The notes under the pieces: generated by a model | What the model was told of the DNA's origin: nothing | Databases searched by the model: none | The model's input: the letters and a program-made list of their open reading frames with translations, nothing else | Shown: piece after piece, positions 51,888 through 59,650 of the stretch | Layout: each line of letters starts with the position of its first letter | How positions within the stretch are numbered: position 1 is the first letter of the stretch | NCBI GenBank assembly: GCA_902801125.1 | Contig: CADCGT010000002.1 | Location: forward strand, 71,157 to 135,156 | Length of the DNA: 64,000 nucleotides | Origin: an uncultured Pseudomonadota bacterium | GTDB taxonomy: Bacteria > Pseudomonadota > Alphaproteobacteria > Rs-D84 | Reading direction: 5' to 3' | Program-made: the position numbers and the translations under genes

Positions 51888-53165
51888 ATGATAAATTTTA
51901 TAACGCGATATTTTACATCACTGTGGGCGTTTATCACATCGCCATTCCGCGCAATATGGCGCGTAATTGTGCGTATTTTCCCACCACGTGAATTCACGGT
52001 TATGGACACGCCACGTGGTAATGTTTATACTTTTAACCAGAGCAGTTTTTGGCGTTTCACAAAATTCTGTGCCAAAATAGGTCTGTTTATATGGGCGTCT
52101 TGGTCAACCTATGTGTTTGTGTATCACCGTCCAATGTTACAGAACCGGACCCAGCAATTGGAACAAATGCGCGAAAAATACGCAACACATATGATAGACC
52201 TGCGCAATTACCTTGGAAAATATAACGAATTGACCAAGAATATAAATGTAATAGACGATAAATTACTTAAAGACACAAAACTGACCGATGCCCAGAAAGA
52301 AAGTTTAATAAATGACCGTCTTAAAACATGGGGCGAATTGGATTTCTTGAAAACCCGCATAACCGAGATGTTCACCAACGAAGACTATGCGCCGGAATAC
52401 ACAAAAATATCAGATTTGGCAATTGAATACGAATTGACGCGCGCCGAAAACGCCGAAATTAAAAAGCGTGATATTGAAATACTGGAAACCGTGTCCAAGG
52501 TATTAGATGCCGATACAAAAATCGTTGATGCGGTATCAAAACTGGCGGGCGATGGCACGGCCGAATTGCGCACAGAATTAAAGAAAATAAGTGGAACACT
52601 GGCGACATTGGGGCTAAGCGAATCTGAATTGGTTAAAAACGCAAATAAATATTCAAATCAATTGGTGGGCGCGGCATTTAATCCGCTGGAAATAGACAAA
52701 GAATTGGATGAAAAATATCAAAAATTGGCAAATGATATTACATTATGGAACGGCCTTAATAAACTGCGCCGCGTGTTGCCGTTGGGCGCACCGGTAAAAA
52801 ATGTGACGGTCACATCAAAATATGGCAAACGCAACGACCCGTTCACGGGCGCGCCAAAACATCATCGCGGCATAGACTTTGCCGGCAAAATTGGCACGGA
52901 ATTGATGGCGGTTGCACCGGGCCGGGTTATATCGGCGGGTGAACGCGTGGGATATGGCACGACCGTTGAAATTGACCATGGGTTGGGATTCACAACACTG
53001 TATGCGCACCTGTCTAAAATAACGGTGTCGCGTGGCGATTGGGTGCGACCGGGAACGATAGTTGGGCTTGGCGGGTCTTCGGGCCGTTCAACGGGGCCAC
53101 ACCTGCACTATGAAATTCGGTACAAGGGAAATCCATTTGACCCGGAAAAATTCATAAAAGAATAA
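51888..53165 (+). CDS. Membrane-anchored M23 peptidoglycan endopeptidase, 425 aa
   Basis: Predicted LytM-type zinc endopeptidase acting on peptide cross-links. One transmembrane helix at about 57-78, then a long coiled coil (about 88-275), then the M23 domain (about 300-420) with HHRGIDFAG (H326, D330) and the GPHLHYEI box (H405, H407), so the zinc site is complete. An in-frame GTG three codons upstream abuts the -10 and cannot be in the mRNA, so ATG 51888 is the start. The bactofilin gene follows after 13 bp; this pair is widespread and in Helicobacter sets cell shape. Confidence 0.92.
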   Translation: MINFITRYFTSLWAFITSPFRAIWRVIVRIFPPREFTVMDTPRGNVYTFNQSSFWRFTKFCAKIGLFIWASWSTYVFVYHRPMLQNRTQQLEQMREKYATHMIDLRNYLGKYNELTKNINVIDDKLLKDTKLTDAQKESLINDRLKTWGELDFLKTRITEMFTNEDYAPEYTKISDLAIEYELTRAENAEIKKRDIEILETVSKVLDADTKIVDAVSKLAGDGTAELRTELKKISGTLATLGLSESELVKNANKYSNQLVGAAFNPLEIDKELDEKYQKLANDITLWNGLNKLRRVLPLGAPVKNVTVTSKYGKRNDPFTGAPKHHRGIDFAGKIGTELMAVAPGRVISAGERVGYGTTVEIDHGLGFTTLYAHLSKITVSRGDWVRPGTIVGLGGSSGRSTGPHLHYEIRYKGNPFDPEKFIKE

Positions 53166-53178
53166 AAAGGAAAGGAAA

Positions 53179-53532
53179 ATGTTGGCATTTACAAACGCAG
53201 ATGAAAAAACGTCCCCAACAATTATCGGGGCGGGCTGTAAATTGACCGGCGATATTAAAACCGACCACAGTGTTCAAATTCATGGACATATTGTCGGCGA
53301 TATTGTCGCCGAAACGGTTGTTATTGGCCGCGGTGGCACGGTCCAGGGTAAAATTATTGCCGACAATTTATTTCTGCATGGAACATTGGACGGCCCGGCA
53401 ACGGTTGAAATTGCAAATGTGTTTTCACACGCGCAAATGACCGGGGTATTGTCATATCGAACATTGAACATAACCGCCAATACGGGGCTTGAATGTAAAT
53501 TGGCGAAACGCAAGGATAAAAAACATGAATAA
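53179..53532 (+). CDS. Bactofilin, 117 aa
   Basis: Polymerising cytoskeletal protein with a right-handed beta-helix core. The pattern TIIGAGCKLTGDIKTDHSVQIHGHIVGDI, then GGTVQGKIIADNLFLHGTLDGPATVE, with Gly and Val/Ile at regular steps, is typical of the bactofilin domain (about residues 12-105), with short disordered ends. AAAGGAAAGG precedes the ATG. It lies 13 bp after the M23 peptidase and overlaps rpiB by 8 nt. Bactofilins usually scaffold cell-wall enzymes, which fits the upstream neighbour. Confidence 0.93.
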   Translation: MLAFTNADEKTSPTIIGAGCKLTGDIKTDHSVQIHGHIVGDIVAETVVIGRGGTVQGKIIADNLFLHGTLDGPATVEIANVFSHAQMTGVLSYRTLNITANTGLECKLAKRKDKKHE

Positions 53533-53971
53533 ATCTATCGAAAAAGTTTTTATTGCCGCCGACCATCGTGGGGTAGGGTTAAAACTCTATTTAATCGAAA
53601 TGTTAAGTGCATTGGGATATAATATGATAAACCTTGGGACCGATGATTTGAACACGCCGGTTGATTTTCCGGATGTTGCAAAAACATTGGCGGATGCAAT
53701 GTTGGACGAACCAGATACCCGCGGGATATTGGTGTGTGGCACGGGTGCCGGGGTCCAGATTGCCGCAAACCGCTATCGCCATATTCGCGCTTCGCGTTGC
53801 GATAGACCGGACCAGGCACGCGACGACCGTTTCCACGATGACATAAATGTCTTGGCATTGGGTGCGGACGACATAGATATTGAAATGGCATTCCTTTGCG
53901 CACAGGCTTTCCTTGAAAGTCCATTTGACGATTGCGAAAAACGCCGCCGCAGAATTGAAAAAATTTCGTAA
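53525..53971 (+). CDS. rpiB: Ribose-5-phosphate isomerase B, 148 aa
   Basis: Interconverts ribose 5-phosphate and ribulose 5-phosphate. N-terminal FIAADHRG and YNMINLGT match the RpiB/LacAB family; the catalytic Cys lies in ILVCGTGAGVQIAANR; ARDDRFHDDINVLALGAD matches the HND-type substrate segment. ATG 53525 is chosen since the protein begins there as in the family; it overlaps the bactofilin stop by 8 nt. A strong hairpin terminator closes the operon. Grouping with bactofilin and M23 looks incidental. Confidence 0.92.
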   Translation: MNKSIEKVFIAADHRGVGLKLYLIEMLSALGYNMINLGTDDLNTPVDFPDVAKTLADAMLDEPDTRGILVCGTGAGVQIAANRYRHIRASRCDRPDQARDDRFHDDINVLALGADDIDIEMAFLCAQAFLESPFDDCEKRRRRIEKIS

Positions 53972-53980
53972 AAAACCAAC

Positions 53981-54041
53981 CGCCCAAAGTCTTGTCCCAC
54001 AAAATCAAAAAATTTTGTGGGTGACATTCGGGCGTTTTTTA
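53981..54041 (+). terminator. Terminator of the M23-bactofilin-rpiB operon
   Basis: Long hairpin: outer CGCCC/GGGCG (53981-53985/54030-54034) and inner CCCACAAAAT/ATTTTGTGGG (53996-54005/54012-54021), then T6. Confidence 0.8.
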
Positions 54042-54058
54042 TTTTCGCAACAATATTC

Positions 54059-54086
54059 TTGACAAAGAAAAACATTCTGCTATATT
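54059..54086 (+). promoter_or_regulatory. Promoter for the gene at 54130
   Basis: TTGACA (54059-54064), 16-nt spacer, TATATT (54081-54086). Confidence 0.6.
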
Positions 54087-54129
54087 TTGCTTGCATTACA
54101 TTATATTTTGTCAACCAAGAGGAAAAAAC

Positions 54130-54747
54130 ATGGCACAAACACCTGAATATAACATCAAACAAGAAATGCAAAATTTGATATTAAATTATCCAAACCGCGT
54201 TATTCGCGCGGCCACCGATTGGAACGTGATAACAATTGGTCGCATACAAATCGAAAACTTGGATTGGCGTTGGCAACCAGAAGGTTCGAAACAACTTAAC
54301 ACATATCTTATGTGGGATCCACACGATTGGATGTCCCCGGCACCATTTAACAAGTGTCGCGGCAATTTTGTGGTTACAAAATATGGTTTATCTTATCGTG
54401 AGAAACCGTTAACATTGGCATCGCATACCCCATTGTGGAATACCGATGCAAAACCAGAACAACAGGCACAAATAATGGCACAAGAAATGTACAGAATGGA
54501 AAAAGAGGGCGCAAGGAAATGCGAAAATGGCATTGAAATTGTTCCCGAAACGCCATTGTGGGACACTGTTGATTTATTATCCACCAAGGCACGAAATACA
54601 TTCAGAACATTACTTGGCCAAAAAGTGCAAGATTTGGAAGCACGGCACGTTCAATACGATGCCGAAAAAGTATGGGATGCCGGTGTTCGTGTCACCCCGG
54701 AAATAGTGGCGATTATACGCGAACTGCAAAACCAAATGTCCCGATAA
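54130..54747 (+). CDS. Cytoplasmic protein of unknown function, 205 aa
   Basis: Not recognised. No signal peptide or membrane helix. Trp-rich first half (LDWRWQPEGS, MWDPHDWMSP), and the phrase TPLWxT occurs twice (SHTPLWNTDA at about 97-106 and PETPLWDTVD at about 138-147), marking a possible internal duplication. The C-terminal 60 residues look helical. Promoter, AGAGGAAAA ribosome site and a shared terminator define a single-gene unit. An upstream in-frame start near 54091 falls at the transcript start and lacks a ribosome site. Confidence 0.72.
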   Translation: MAQTPEYNIKQEMQNLILNYPNRVIRAATDWNVITIGRIQIENLDWRWQPEGSKQLNTYLMWDPHDWMSPAPFNKCRGNFVVTKYGLSYREKPLTLASHTPLWNTDAKPEQQAQIMAQEMYRMEKEGARKCENGIEIVPETPLWDTVDLLSTKARNTFRTLLGQKVQDLEARHVQYDAEKVWDAGVRVTPEIVAIIRELQNQMSR

Positions 54748-54760
54748 GACAACGACATTA

Positions 54761-54788
54761 AAAAACCGCCCATTTTGGGCGGTTTTTT
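54761..54788. terminator. Bidirectional terminator
   Basis: Eleven-bp stem 54761-54771/54777-54787, loop ATTTT, with A-run and T-run, between convergent genes ending at 54747 and 54790. Confidence 0.85.
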
Positions 54789-54789
54789 C

Positions 54790-55575
54790 TTATTTTTCTA
54801 ATTGTAATTGTCTACAACGCCACAATAATGTATCTGGCAAAGATTTTTCTTCAAAAACATCCAAAATCAACGCGGCGTCTTCGGGGTGCGACTGCAGATG
54901 CCCCTGCATAATCGCGACCGCCATATTGCGAAATGTATCGTTATCTTTGATACTAATTTCCCCGTTCATCAATTTATCAAAATATACTCTTTTTTCGGCG
55001 GCCATTCCTTCTATAATAAAAGGCACAACCTCTACCAAGCGTTTTACTTCGCGTGTATTCAAATCATATTTTACACCTGATTTTTCTAATTCTAACATCA
55101 CATCAACCGCGCGAACTCTTTGTTTATCATAGCGATATTCTTTGCCATATACTCTATAAATCCCCATTGCTAAACATACAGAGAAAATCAAAAATGCCAA
55201 TTGACGATACCAGGTACCTGTTGGTTCAAACTTGCCATCTACAAATGGATTTACTACTGATTTTGTCCATTCTTTGCCACCAACTTCTTTGTCCCGAAAA
55301 GAATCGATCATTCCATTAACAAAAAAACTAAGGACACACCAAAACGACACACCCATCAACGCCCCAAAAACGCCACCTTTGATGGCCGCTTTGCGTTCAC
55401 GCGCATATTGGTTTAAATCCACACCAAATTTTTTTAATAGTTCTGCACGCATCGTCGCCCTAAGTTGTTTCTCTGCGACTTTGGCGTCATGGACTTCTTG
55501 TTTTTGTTTTTTTCTGTCTTCGGCATCCAATTGTGCCTGCGTAACACCAGGAAATAACTTTTTATTATCCGTCAT
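54790..55575 (-). CDS. Two-helix membrane protein of unknown function, 261 aa
   Basis: Not recognised. Residues 1-65 are charged and probably helical (Lys/Glu/Arg/Gln). A first membrane helix at about 66-88 and a second at about 123-142 enclose a ~35-residue loop. The C-terminal 115 residues are soluble, helical and end in LLWRCRQLQLEK. GGGAG precedes the ATG. It stands alone on its strand between two terminators. No motif suggests an enzyme. Confidence 0.72.
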   Translation of the reverse strand: MTDNKKLFPGVTQAQLDAEDRKKQKQEVHDAKVAEKQLRATMRAELLKKFGVDLNQYARERKAAIKGGVFGALMGVSFWCVLSFFVNGMIDSFRDKEVGGKEWTKSVVNPFVDGKFEPTGTWYRQLAFLIFSVCLAMGIYRVYGKEYRYDKQRVRAVDVMLELEKSGVKYDLNTREVKRLVEVVPFIIEGMAAEKRVYFDKLMNGEISIKDNDTFRNMAVAIMQGHLQSHPEDAALILDVFEEKSLPDTLLWRCRQLQLEK

Positions 55576-55655
55576 TTTTGGCTCCCTTTTTTGTTTGTAT
55601 TACATATAACACAAATTTTTATAATGTCAAACATATTGTAGTATTCTAAAATAAA

Positions 55656-55684
55656 AAACCGCCCAAAGAGCAGGGCGGTTTTCA
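55656..55684 (-). terminator. leuS terminator
   Basis: Stem AAACCGCCC/GGGCGGTTT (55656-55664/55673-55681), with the T-run on the minus strand. It follows a short run of ACTAACCACTAA-type words. Confidence 0.75.
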
Positions 55685-55713
55685 CTAACCACTAATCACT
55701 AACACTAACCACT
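55684..55713. repeat. Dispersed intergenic repeat words, copy C
   Basis: CACTAACCACTAATCACTAACACTAACCACT between the leuS terminator and stop; the same words as at 48019 and, inverted, 31180, but without the hairpin. Confidence 0.45.
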
Positions 55714-58114
55714 ATTTCTTTACCACGAAATTCACTAACTTCTTTGGCACGACGATGGTTTTAATGATTTCCGCGCCGGCAACCTTGGCACCCGCCGCCG
55801 CACGCCCCAGGGCGACCAACGTTTCATTATCTGCGTTCAAATCCGCGACAAATTCGGCAACGCGCTTACCATTTACCGTCACCGCAAATGTGGCGGTTGT
55901 TTCAACCAATTTAGACGCATCGAATGTCGGCCACGGTTCAAACACCAACATATCCGCATGCCCCAATTTTTTCCACATTTCTTCGGTCAAATGCGGCGCA
56001 AACGGGTTCAACATTTGAATCAAAACCTCGTACGCACGGCGCGGCATTTTTCCGCCCGGGAATTCGTTTATAAATTCCATCATCGCCGATATAGATGTAT
56101 TAAATCCCATATTCGAAATGCGTTCCGTCACATCCGCAATCAATTTATTAACCAATCGGTCTTGTTCGTCGGTCAATGCATTATCGGTCAAATTATCCGA
56201 GAAATTTTCCACGCGTTTCAAGAATCTTTGCACCCCAGCCAGCGCACCATCAGACCAAATGGTATTATTTCTCCATGGTCCCAACGACAGCACCGAAACA
56301 CGTGCCGCATCCGCGCCAACCTGGGCCAGTAATTCGGCCGCCTGGAACCCATTGCCACGCGATTTGGACATTTTATATCCATCACTGCCCAATAACAGCC
56401 CAAGCGCCGTGCGCTTTGCATACGGTTCTGGGGTAGTCACCAAACCCAAATCATACAACGCATGTTGCCAGAACCGCGAATATATCAAATGCCGTGTGTT
56501 ATGTTCATGACCACCATTATAGTGTGTAACCGGCATCCAATTTTTCATTTGTTCTTGGCTACAAAACTCTTTATCGTTTTTGGGATCCAAATACCGCAAG
56601 AAATACCACGAAGACCCCGCCCAAGCTGGCATAGTATCTGTTTCGCGTTTTGCCGGCGCACCACAGCACGGACATTTCGTGTTTACCCAATCGGTCGCGC
56701 GCGCCAACGGACTTTCACCATCATCGGTTGGACGATAGTCCGCCATATATGGCTGTAATATCGGCAATTCATCATCTGGGACCGCCTGCCAACCGCATTT
56801 TTTGCAATACACTAACGGAATTGGTTCACCCCAATACATTTGACGCGAAAATCCCCAATCCTTTAATTTATATTTCGTTGTTCCGCGCGCGAACCCATGT
56901 TCAGAACCATATTCAATCGCGGTTGCAATCGCCATTTCTTTATCCATACCATCCAAGAATTGCGAATTTATATGCACACCATCGCCCGTCCAAACCTTAT
57001 CTGGTTCGCCACCCGAAAGCACAGGAATTATTTCCAAACCAAACTTTTTTGCAAAGTCCCAATCGCGTTCATCATGCGCCGGCACCGCCATAATTGTTCC
57101 ATAGGCATAATCAACCAACACATAGTCCGATGTAAACACCGGAATTTCGGTATTGGTAAATGGGTTAATTGCTTTTATTCCTTTTAATTCGACACCCGAC
57201 TTTTCGCGTGATGCATCGGTGCGCTCAATTTCGGTCTTGGCCGCAGATTCGCGGATATATTTTTCAACTTCGTCTTTGTTTTCAATTTTGCCAGAATCCA
57301 ACCATTTACGCAACAATTTATGTTCTGGGGCAATAACACAGAACGTTACCCCAAATATAGTATCAACACGTGTCGTGTAGATTGTCATCACATCATCACC
57401 AACGCGGAAATCGACATCTGCGCCATTTGATTTTCCAATAAGGTTTATTTCATCCTTTTTAACACGTTCATCAAAATCCAAATCTTTCAGTCCATCTAGC
57501 AATTTATCGGCATACTTAGACAACGCCAAATTCCATTGCATTTTTTCTTTCTTTTCAATAACACCATGACAACGTGGACAGCAACCATCTTCTAATTCTT
57601 CATTGGTCAGTGTGGTACGGCAATTCGGGCACCAATTCATTGGTAATTCTGATTTATATGCCAAACCCGCCCGCCAGAATTGAATAAACATCCACTGAGT
57701 CCATTTAATATATTCCGGGTCAGATGTCGCCACGCGCGTTTCTGGATCAACCGACCAACCCACAGAATCTATTACTTCGGCATAAGATTTTTTCAATTCA
57801 TTCGCAATATCCGCAGGGTGCCGACCAATTTTTGTTGCGTAATGTTCTGCGGCAATTCCCATTGCGTCAAAACCCATAGGATAAATTACATCGTATCCCA
57901 AATGACGACGAAAACGCGCCATCACATCCATACCAGAATAGTTCAACAAATGCCCACCATGCAAACCTGCACCTGACAAAAAAGGAAATTCCACCAACGT
58001 ATAAAAACGCGGTTTTGACCCATCGTTTTTCGGCACAAATGCGCGCGCATCACGCCACCGGCGTTGCCACTTTGATTCCCGTTCAATTATTTTCTTGATA
58101 TCATCAGATGCCAT
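55712..58114 (-). CDS. leuS: Leucyl-tRNA synthetase, 800 aa
   Basis: Class I synthetase that charges tRNA-Leu. Seen: SGAGLHGGHLLNYSGMDVMARF (HIGH region reads HGGH), MGFDAMGIAAEHYA, the zinc-type CPNCRTTL and CCPRCHG pairs, the CP1 editing domain with TTRVDTIFGVTF, YDHE-like YNGGHEHNTRHLIYSRFW, and GYKMSKSRGN. Length is somewhat short but normal for compact bacterial LeuRS. ATG 58114 has GGAG seven nt upstream and begins MASDDIKKI as the family does; an earlier in-frame start is rejected. Promoter at 58148-58176. Confidence 0.97.
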   Translation of the reverse strand: MASDDIKKIIERESKWQRRWRDARAFVPKNDGSKPRFYTLVEFPFLSGAGLHGGHLLNYSGMDVMARFRRHLGYDVIYPMGFDAMGIAAEHYATKIGRHPADIANELKKSYAEVIDSVGWSVDPETRVATSDPEYIKWTQWMFIQFWRAGLAYKSELPMNWCPNCRTTLTNEELEDGCCPRCHGVIEKKEKMQWNLALSKYADKLLDGLKDLDFDERVKKDEINLIGKSNGADVDFRVGDDVMTIYTTRVDTIFGVTFCVIAPEHKLLRKWLDSGKIENKDEVEKYIRESAAKTEIERTDASREKSGVELKGIKAINPFTNTEIPVFTSDYVLVDYAYGTIMAVPAHDERDWDFAKKFGLEIIPVLSGGEPDKVWTGDGVHINSQFLDGMDKEMAIATAIEYGSEHGFARGTTKYKLKDWGFSRQMYWGEPIPLVYCKKCGWQAVPDDELPILQPYMADYRPTDDGESPLARATDWVNTKCPCCGAPAKRETDTMPAWAGSSWYFLRYLDPKNDKEFCSQEQMKNWMPVTHYNGGHEHNTRHLIYSRFWQHALYDLGLVTTPEPYAKRTALGLLLGSDGYKMSKSRGNGFQAAELLAQVGADAARVSVLSLGPWRNNTIWSDGALAGVQRFLKRVENFSDNLTDNALTDEQDRLVNKLIADVTERISNMGFNTSISAMMEFINEFPGGKMPRRAYEVLIQMLNPFAPHLTEEMWKKLGHADMLVFEPWPTFDASKLVETTATFAVTVNGKRVAEFVADLNADNETLVALGRAAAGAKVAGAEIIKTIVVPKKLVNFVVKK

Positions 58115-58147
58115 TTTATACTCCATATGTATATGTTCTGCCGGCGG

Positions 58148-58176
58148 ATGATAGCAAAAAAGCATAAAATTTTCAA
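58148..58176 (-). promoter_or_regulatory. leuS promoter
   Basis: Minus strand TTGAAA (58176-58171), 17-nt spacer, TATCAT (58153-58148). Confidence 0.55.
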
Positions 58177-58206
58177 GTTTTTTGTAAATGCGCCACTTTC
58201 TTTTAC

Positions 58207-58220
58207 GGTATTATAATACC
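58207..58220. promoter_or_regulatory. 14-bp palindrome between leuS and rplM
   Basis: GGTATTATAATACC is a perfect inverted repeat 14 bp upstream of the rplM -35 and 31 bp upstream of the leuS -35. Operator or chance; unproven. Confidence 0.3.
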
Positions 58221-58233
58221 ACAACGATTTTTC

Positions 58234-58262
58234 TTGACTTTTCCGCACGGTTGCGCCATAAT
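58234..58262 (+). promoter_or_regulatory. rplM-rpsI promoter
   Basis: TTGACT (58234-58239), 17-nt spacer, CATAAT (58257-58262), 41 nt before rplM. Confidence 0.6.
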
Positions 58263-58302
58263 AGGGCGAACTTTTTAATAAACAACCAAGGGTAAAACAA
58301 AA

Positions 58303-58776
58303 ATGGCAACGACAAAATCGTTAAAAAAGTGTGAATTGGACGCCAAATGGTATCTGATTGACGCGACCGATTGCACGTTGGGACGTTTGGCGGCATATAC
58401 TGCGAACATCCTGCGCGGCAAGAACAAGGCCACATGGACACCGAACATGGATTGCGGCGACCATGTGATTATCATAAACGCGGACAAGGTTGCATTATCC
58501 GGCACCAAGGCCGACAAAACAAAATTCTATTGGCATACAACATACCCGGGCGGAATCAAAGAACGCACATTGGGACAAATGCGCGCGGAAAAACCGACAT
58601 TATTGGTTAAAAACGCGGTCAAACGCATGATGGGCCGTCGGACGGCGGTCGCCCTGGCGGATAAACGCCTGACGAAACTGCATGTGTATGCGGGTGCGGA
58701 ACACAAACACGCCGCGCAAAATCCGACTGTGATTGATTTTGCGGGTTTGAATCGTAAAAACAAAAGGGGCGAATAA
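58303..58776 (+). CDS. rplM: 50S ribosomal protein L13, 157 aa
   Basis: Large-subunit protein that binds 23S rRNA early in assembly. [58 protein letters not shown] and [23 protein letters not shown] fit L13 throughout. The length is slightly above the usual 142-150. AAGGGT-type site before the ATG. The stop and the rpsI start overlap by one nucleotide (TAATG), so the pair is coupled as in most bacteria. Confidence 0.97.
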   Translation: MATTKSLKKCELDAKWYLIDATDCTLGRLAAYTANILRGKNKATWTPNMDCGDHVIIINADKVALSGTKADKTKFYWHTTYPGGIKERTLGQMRAEKPTLLVKNAVKRMMGRRTAVALADKRLTKLHVYAGAEHKHAAQNPTVIDFAGLNRKNKRGE

Positions 58777-59312
58777 TGACAGAAGCAAAAAAAACAACCG
58801 CCAAGAAAGCAACGACAACGGCGAAAAAAGCGGCCCCGGCAACGAAAAAGGCCACGGCGACCAAGGCAACAACAAAATCTGTTGCGGCAAAGAAAGCAAC
58901 CGCAACGGTAAGTGTTCCAAAATTGGACAAGGCGATTTATGCAACCGGCAAACGTAAAGATTCTGTGGCCCGCGTATATTTGATGCCGGGCAAGGGCAAT
59001 ATCGTCATCAACAACAAACCGATGGTTGAATATTTCCGCCGTCCGGTGTTGCAAATGATTTTGAATCAACCATTTGCGGTGACAAAACGCGAAGGTGCCT
59101 ATGATGCATTTGTAATGGTTATGGGCGGTGGCTTGTCTGGCCAGGCGGGCGCGGTAAAACACGGTATTTCCAAGGCATTGGAAAAGAACGAACCGGACCT
59201 GCGCGCGGCATTAAAGGCGGCCGGGTTCCTTACCCGCGACAGCCGTGTTGTCGAACGTAAACACTATGGTTTCCGCAAGGCACGTCGTTCAACCCAGTTC
59301 AGCAAACGTTAA
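58776..59312 (+). CDS. rpsI: 30S ribosomal protein S9 with Lys/Ala/Thr-rich extension, 178 aa
   Basis: Small-subunit head protein whose C-terminal tail reaches the P site. The S9 core starts at about residue 50 ([20 protein letters not shown]) and ends with the family tail [12 protein letters not shown]. In front is an extra ~45-residue stretch made almost only of Lys, Ala and Thr ([21 protein letters not shown]...), highly basic and likely disordered. The usual S9 is about 130 residues. The start is fixed by the overlap with the rplM stop. A terminator follows. Confidence 0.96.
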   Translation: MTEAKKTTAKKATTTAKKAAPATKKATATKATTKSVAAKKATATVSVPKLDKAIYATGKRKDSVARVYLMPGKGNIVINNKPMVEYFRRPVLQMILNQPFAVTKREGAYDAFVMVMGGGLSGQAGAVKHGISKALEKNEPDLRAALKAAGFLTRDSRVVERKHYGFRKARRSTQFSKR

Positions 59313-59337
59313 ACATTACGTATTGCAGAATTGTTTC

Positions 59338-59366
59338 AAACGGTCGCACTTCGCGACCGTTTTTTT
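59338..59366 (+). terminator. rplM-rpsI terminator
   Basis: Ten-bp stem 59338-59347/59353-59362, loop ACTTC, T7. Its T-run abuts the -35 of the next promoter. Confidence 0.85.
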
Positions 59367-59367
59367 C

Positions 59368-59397
59368 TTGACCCGATTCGGGTATTTTTGATATAAT
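59368..59397 (+). promoter_or_regulatory. Promoter of the candidate RNA at 59404
   Basis: TTGACC (59368-59373), 18-nt spacer, TATAAT (59392-59397). Predicted start at about 59404, nearly 250 nt before the next protein gene. Confidence 0.7.
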
Positions 59398-59403
59398 GAA
59401 TTT

Positions 59404-59618
59404 GAACTTGGATGGGAATCCAGTTCGGGGTCTTCAAAAACCCAAGTGAGCCCGGTGCAATGGCATCGTAATCCGTTGTGGTTTTTCATGCTTTTTGCAC
59501 CGCAATTTTGCCCCAATGTGTGGTTGGGGTGCCGGTGGCGAATATATAAAGGCCATTGGGATCATTGGTTTACTTGATTTTTGAACACCCCGACCGTCTG
59601 GATTTCCGGACGGTTTTT
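59404..59618 (+). ncRNA. Candidate structured RNA of unknown class, ~215 nt
   Basis: Bounded by a good promoter and an intrinsic terminator (59594-59618). Visible helices: GAACT(T)GGAT-GGGA-ATCCAGTTC from 59403, capped by a GNRA-type loop; GGGT/ACCC just after; CCCCAA/TTGGGG near 59513-59531; and a long-range pair CAATGGC (about 59458) with GCCATTG (about 59552). I see no protein gene. It could be a small RNA (6S-like cannot be excluded) or an attenuating leader of the gene at 59651. It does not match the TPP, FMN, cobalamin, SAM, SRP or tmRNA patterns I know. Confidence 0.45.
59594..59618 (+). terminator. Terminator of the candidate RNA
   Basis: Eight-bp stem CCGTCTGG/CCGGACGG (one G-U) at 59594-59601/59606-59613, loop ATTT, T5. 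It ends 33 bp before the next ATG. Confidence 0.7.
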
Positions 59619-59650
59619 GACACCAAGGAAAGTAAAGGGGAAAGAACACA

